Assembly: GCA_964551455.1 (NCBI GenBank) | Contig: CAZKDA010000262.1 | Coordinates: forward strand, 1 to 6,021 | DNA: 6,021 nucleotides | DNA from: JAHDHW01 sp964551455 | Lineage (GTDB): Bacteria > Bacteroidota > Bacteroidia > Chitinophagales > Saprospiraceae | Direction of reading: 5' to 3' | Shown: piece by piece, positions 5,796 through 6,021 of the stretch | Numbering within the stretch: position 1 is the first letter of the stretch | Layout of the letters: each line of letters begins with the position of its first letter | Notes under the pieces: model-generated | What the model was told of the DNA's origin: nothing | Seen by the model: only the letters and a program-made list of their open reading frames with translations | Database searches by the model: none | Program-made: the position numbers and the translations under genes

Positions 5796-6020
5796 TCAGT
5801 TTTCGGGCGGTTGAAGTTGTTTGTTTTTTAAAACATAGTTTACTACCAGGCTGTAAAACTTCATAGCATCCGACTTTTCCGCTTCGCTGCCACGGTATTT
5901 TTTATCATCAAAAAACTCGTCCTTTTCGTAATTGACGATCAGGCTGTTTTCGCTGGTCAGCCAGCCCATAGTGGTATCTTTGATCCAGAAAGCCGGAACG
6001 CTTTTCTGAAAGATATTCTG
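5796..6020 (-). CDS. C-terminal fragment of an unrecognised protein
   Basis: On the minus strand one frame is open from the right window edge to a TGA at 5796-5798, giving 74 residues. Coding is supported by a sensible composition: QNIFQKSVPAFWIKDTTMGW near the start, a charged middle (NYEKDEFFDDKKYRG), and a closing amphipathic helix (DAMKFYSLVVNYVLKNKQL) with a PPEN end. The other two frames are less convincing; one of them was checked and meets a stop after 37 codons. The pattern of an aromatic/Trp strand, acidic loop and final helix faintly recalls the tail of sulfatase or LTA-synthase-like enzymes, but I would not assign that function. It is on the same strand as the sensor gene and 329 bp upstream of it, so an operon is possible but not indicated. 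Confidence 0.75.
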   Translation of the reverse strand, partial: QNIFQKSVPAFWIKDTTMGWLTSENSLIVNYEKDEFFDDKKYRGSEAEKSDAMKFYSLVVNYVLKNKQLQPPEN

Positions 6021-6021
6021 G

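Overview
The window looks like chromosomal DNA from a member of the Bacteroidota, probably an environmental Saprospiria- or Cytophagia-like lineage. Two protein types support this. One is a type IX secretion C-terminal sorting domain of the gliding-motility (CHU_C, type B) family. The other is a very large sensor with 'two-component regulator propeller' repeats, the periplasmic part of hybrid two-component systems (HTCS) that are characteristic of this phylum. Genus cannot be read from the sequence.

Layout. Positions 2-361 (+) are the 3' end of a secreted, T9SS-sorted surface protein. Positions 362-810 lie between two convergent genes, contain no convincing gene, and are packed with short palindromes. 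Two are terminator-like hairpins, two are related GC-rich hairpins with a compensatory base-pair change, one is an AT/GC hairpin, and one is a minimal relative of the GC-rich family. Positions 811-5466 (-) are one intact gene for a 1551-residue sensor. Positions 5467-5795 are its upstream region, with a possible terminator for the next gene and a spaced inverted repeat. Positions 5796-6020 (-) are the C-terminal 74 codons of a further gene that I do not recognise with confidence.

The centrepiece is the 1551-residue protein. In order it has a signal peptide, 14 propeller blades (enough for two seven-bladed propellers), a Y_Y_Y domain, one membrane helix, a coiled coil, a HisKA/HATPase_c histidine kinase, a receiver domain, a class III nucleotidyl cyclase domain and a short TPR-like tail. 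Classical HTCS proteins end in an AraC-type DNA-binding domain. Here that output is replaced by a cyclase, so an external ligand would be converted by phosphorelay into a cyclic-nucleotide signal rather than direct transcription control. The cyclase keeps its metal-binding and transition-state residues, but by manual alignment it carries Gln and Ala at the two positions that normally select the purine base. Its product therefore cannot be predicted from sequence.

The neighbours give no clear partner for the sensor. The convergent surface-protein gene is transcribed independently. The partial upstream gene is on the same strand but 329 bp away, so co-transcription is not evident.
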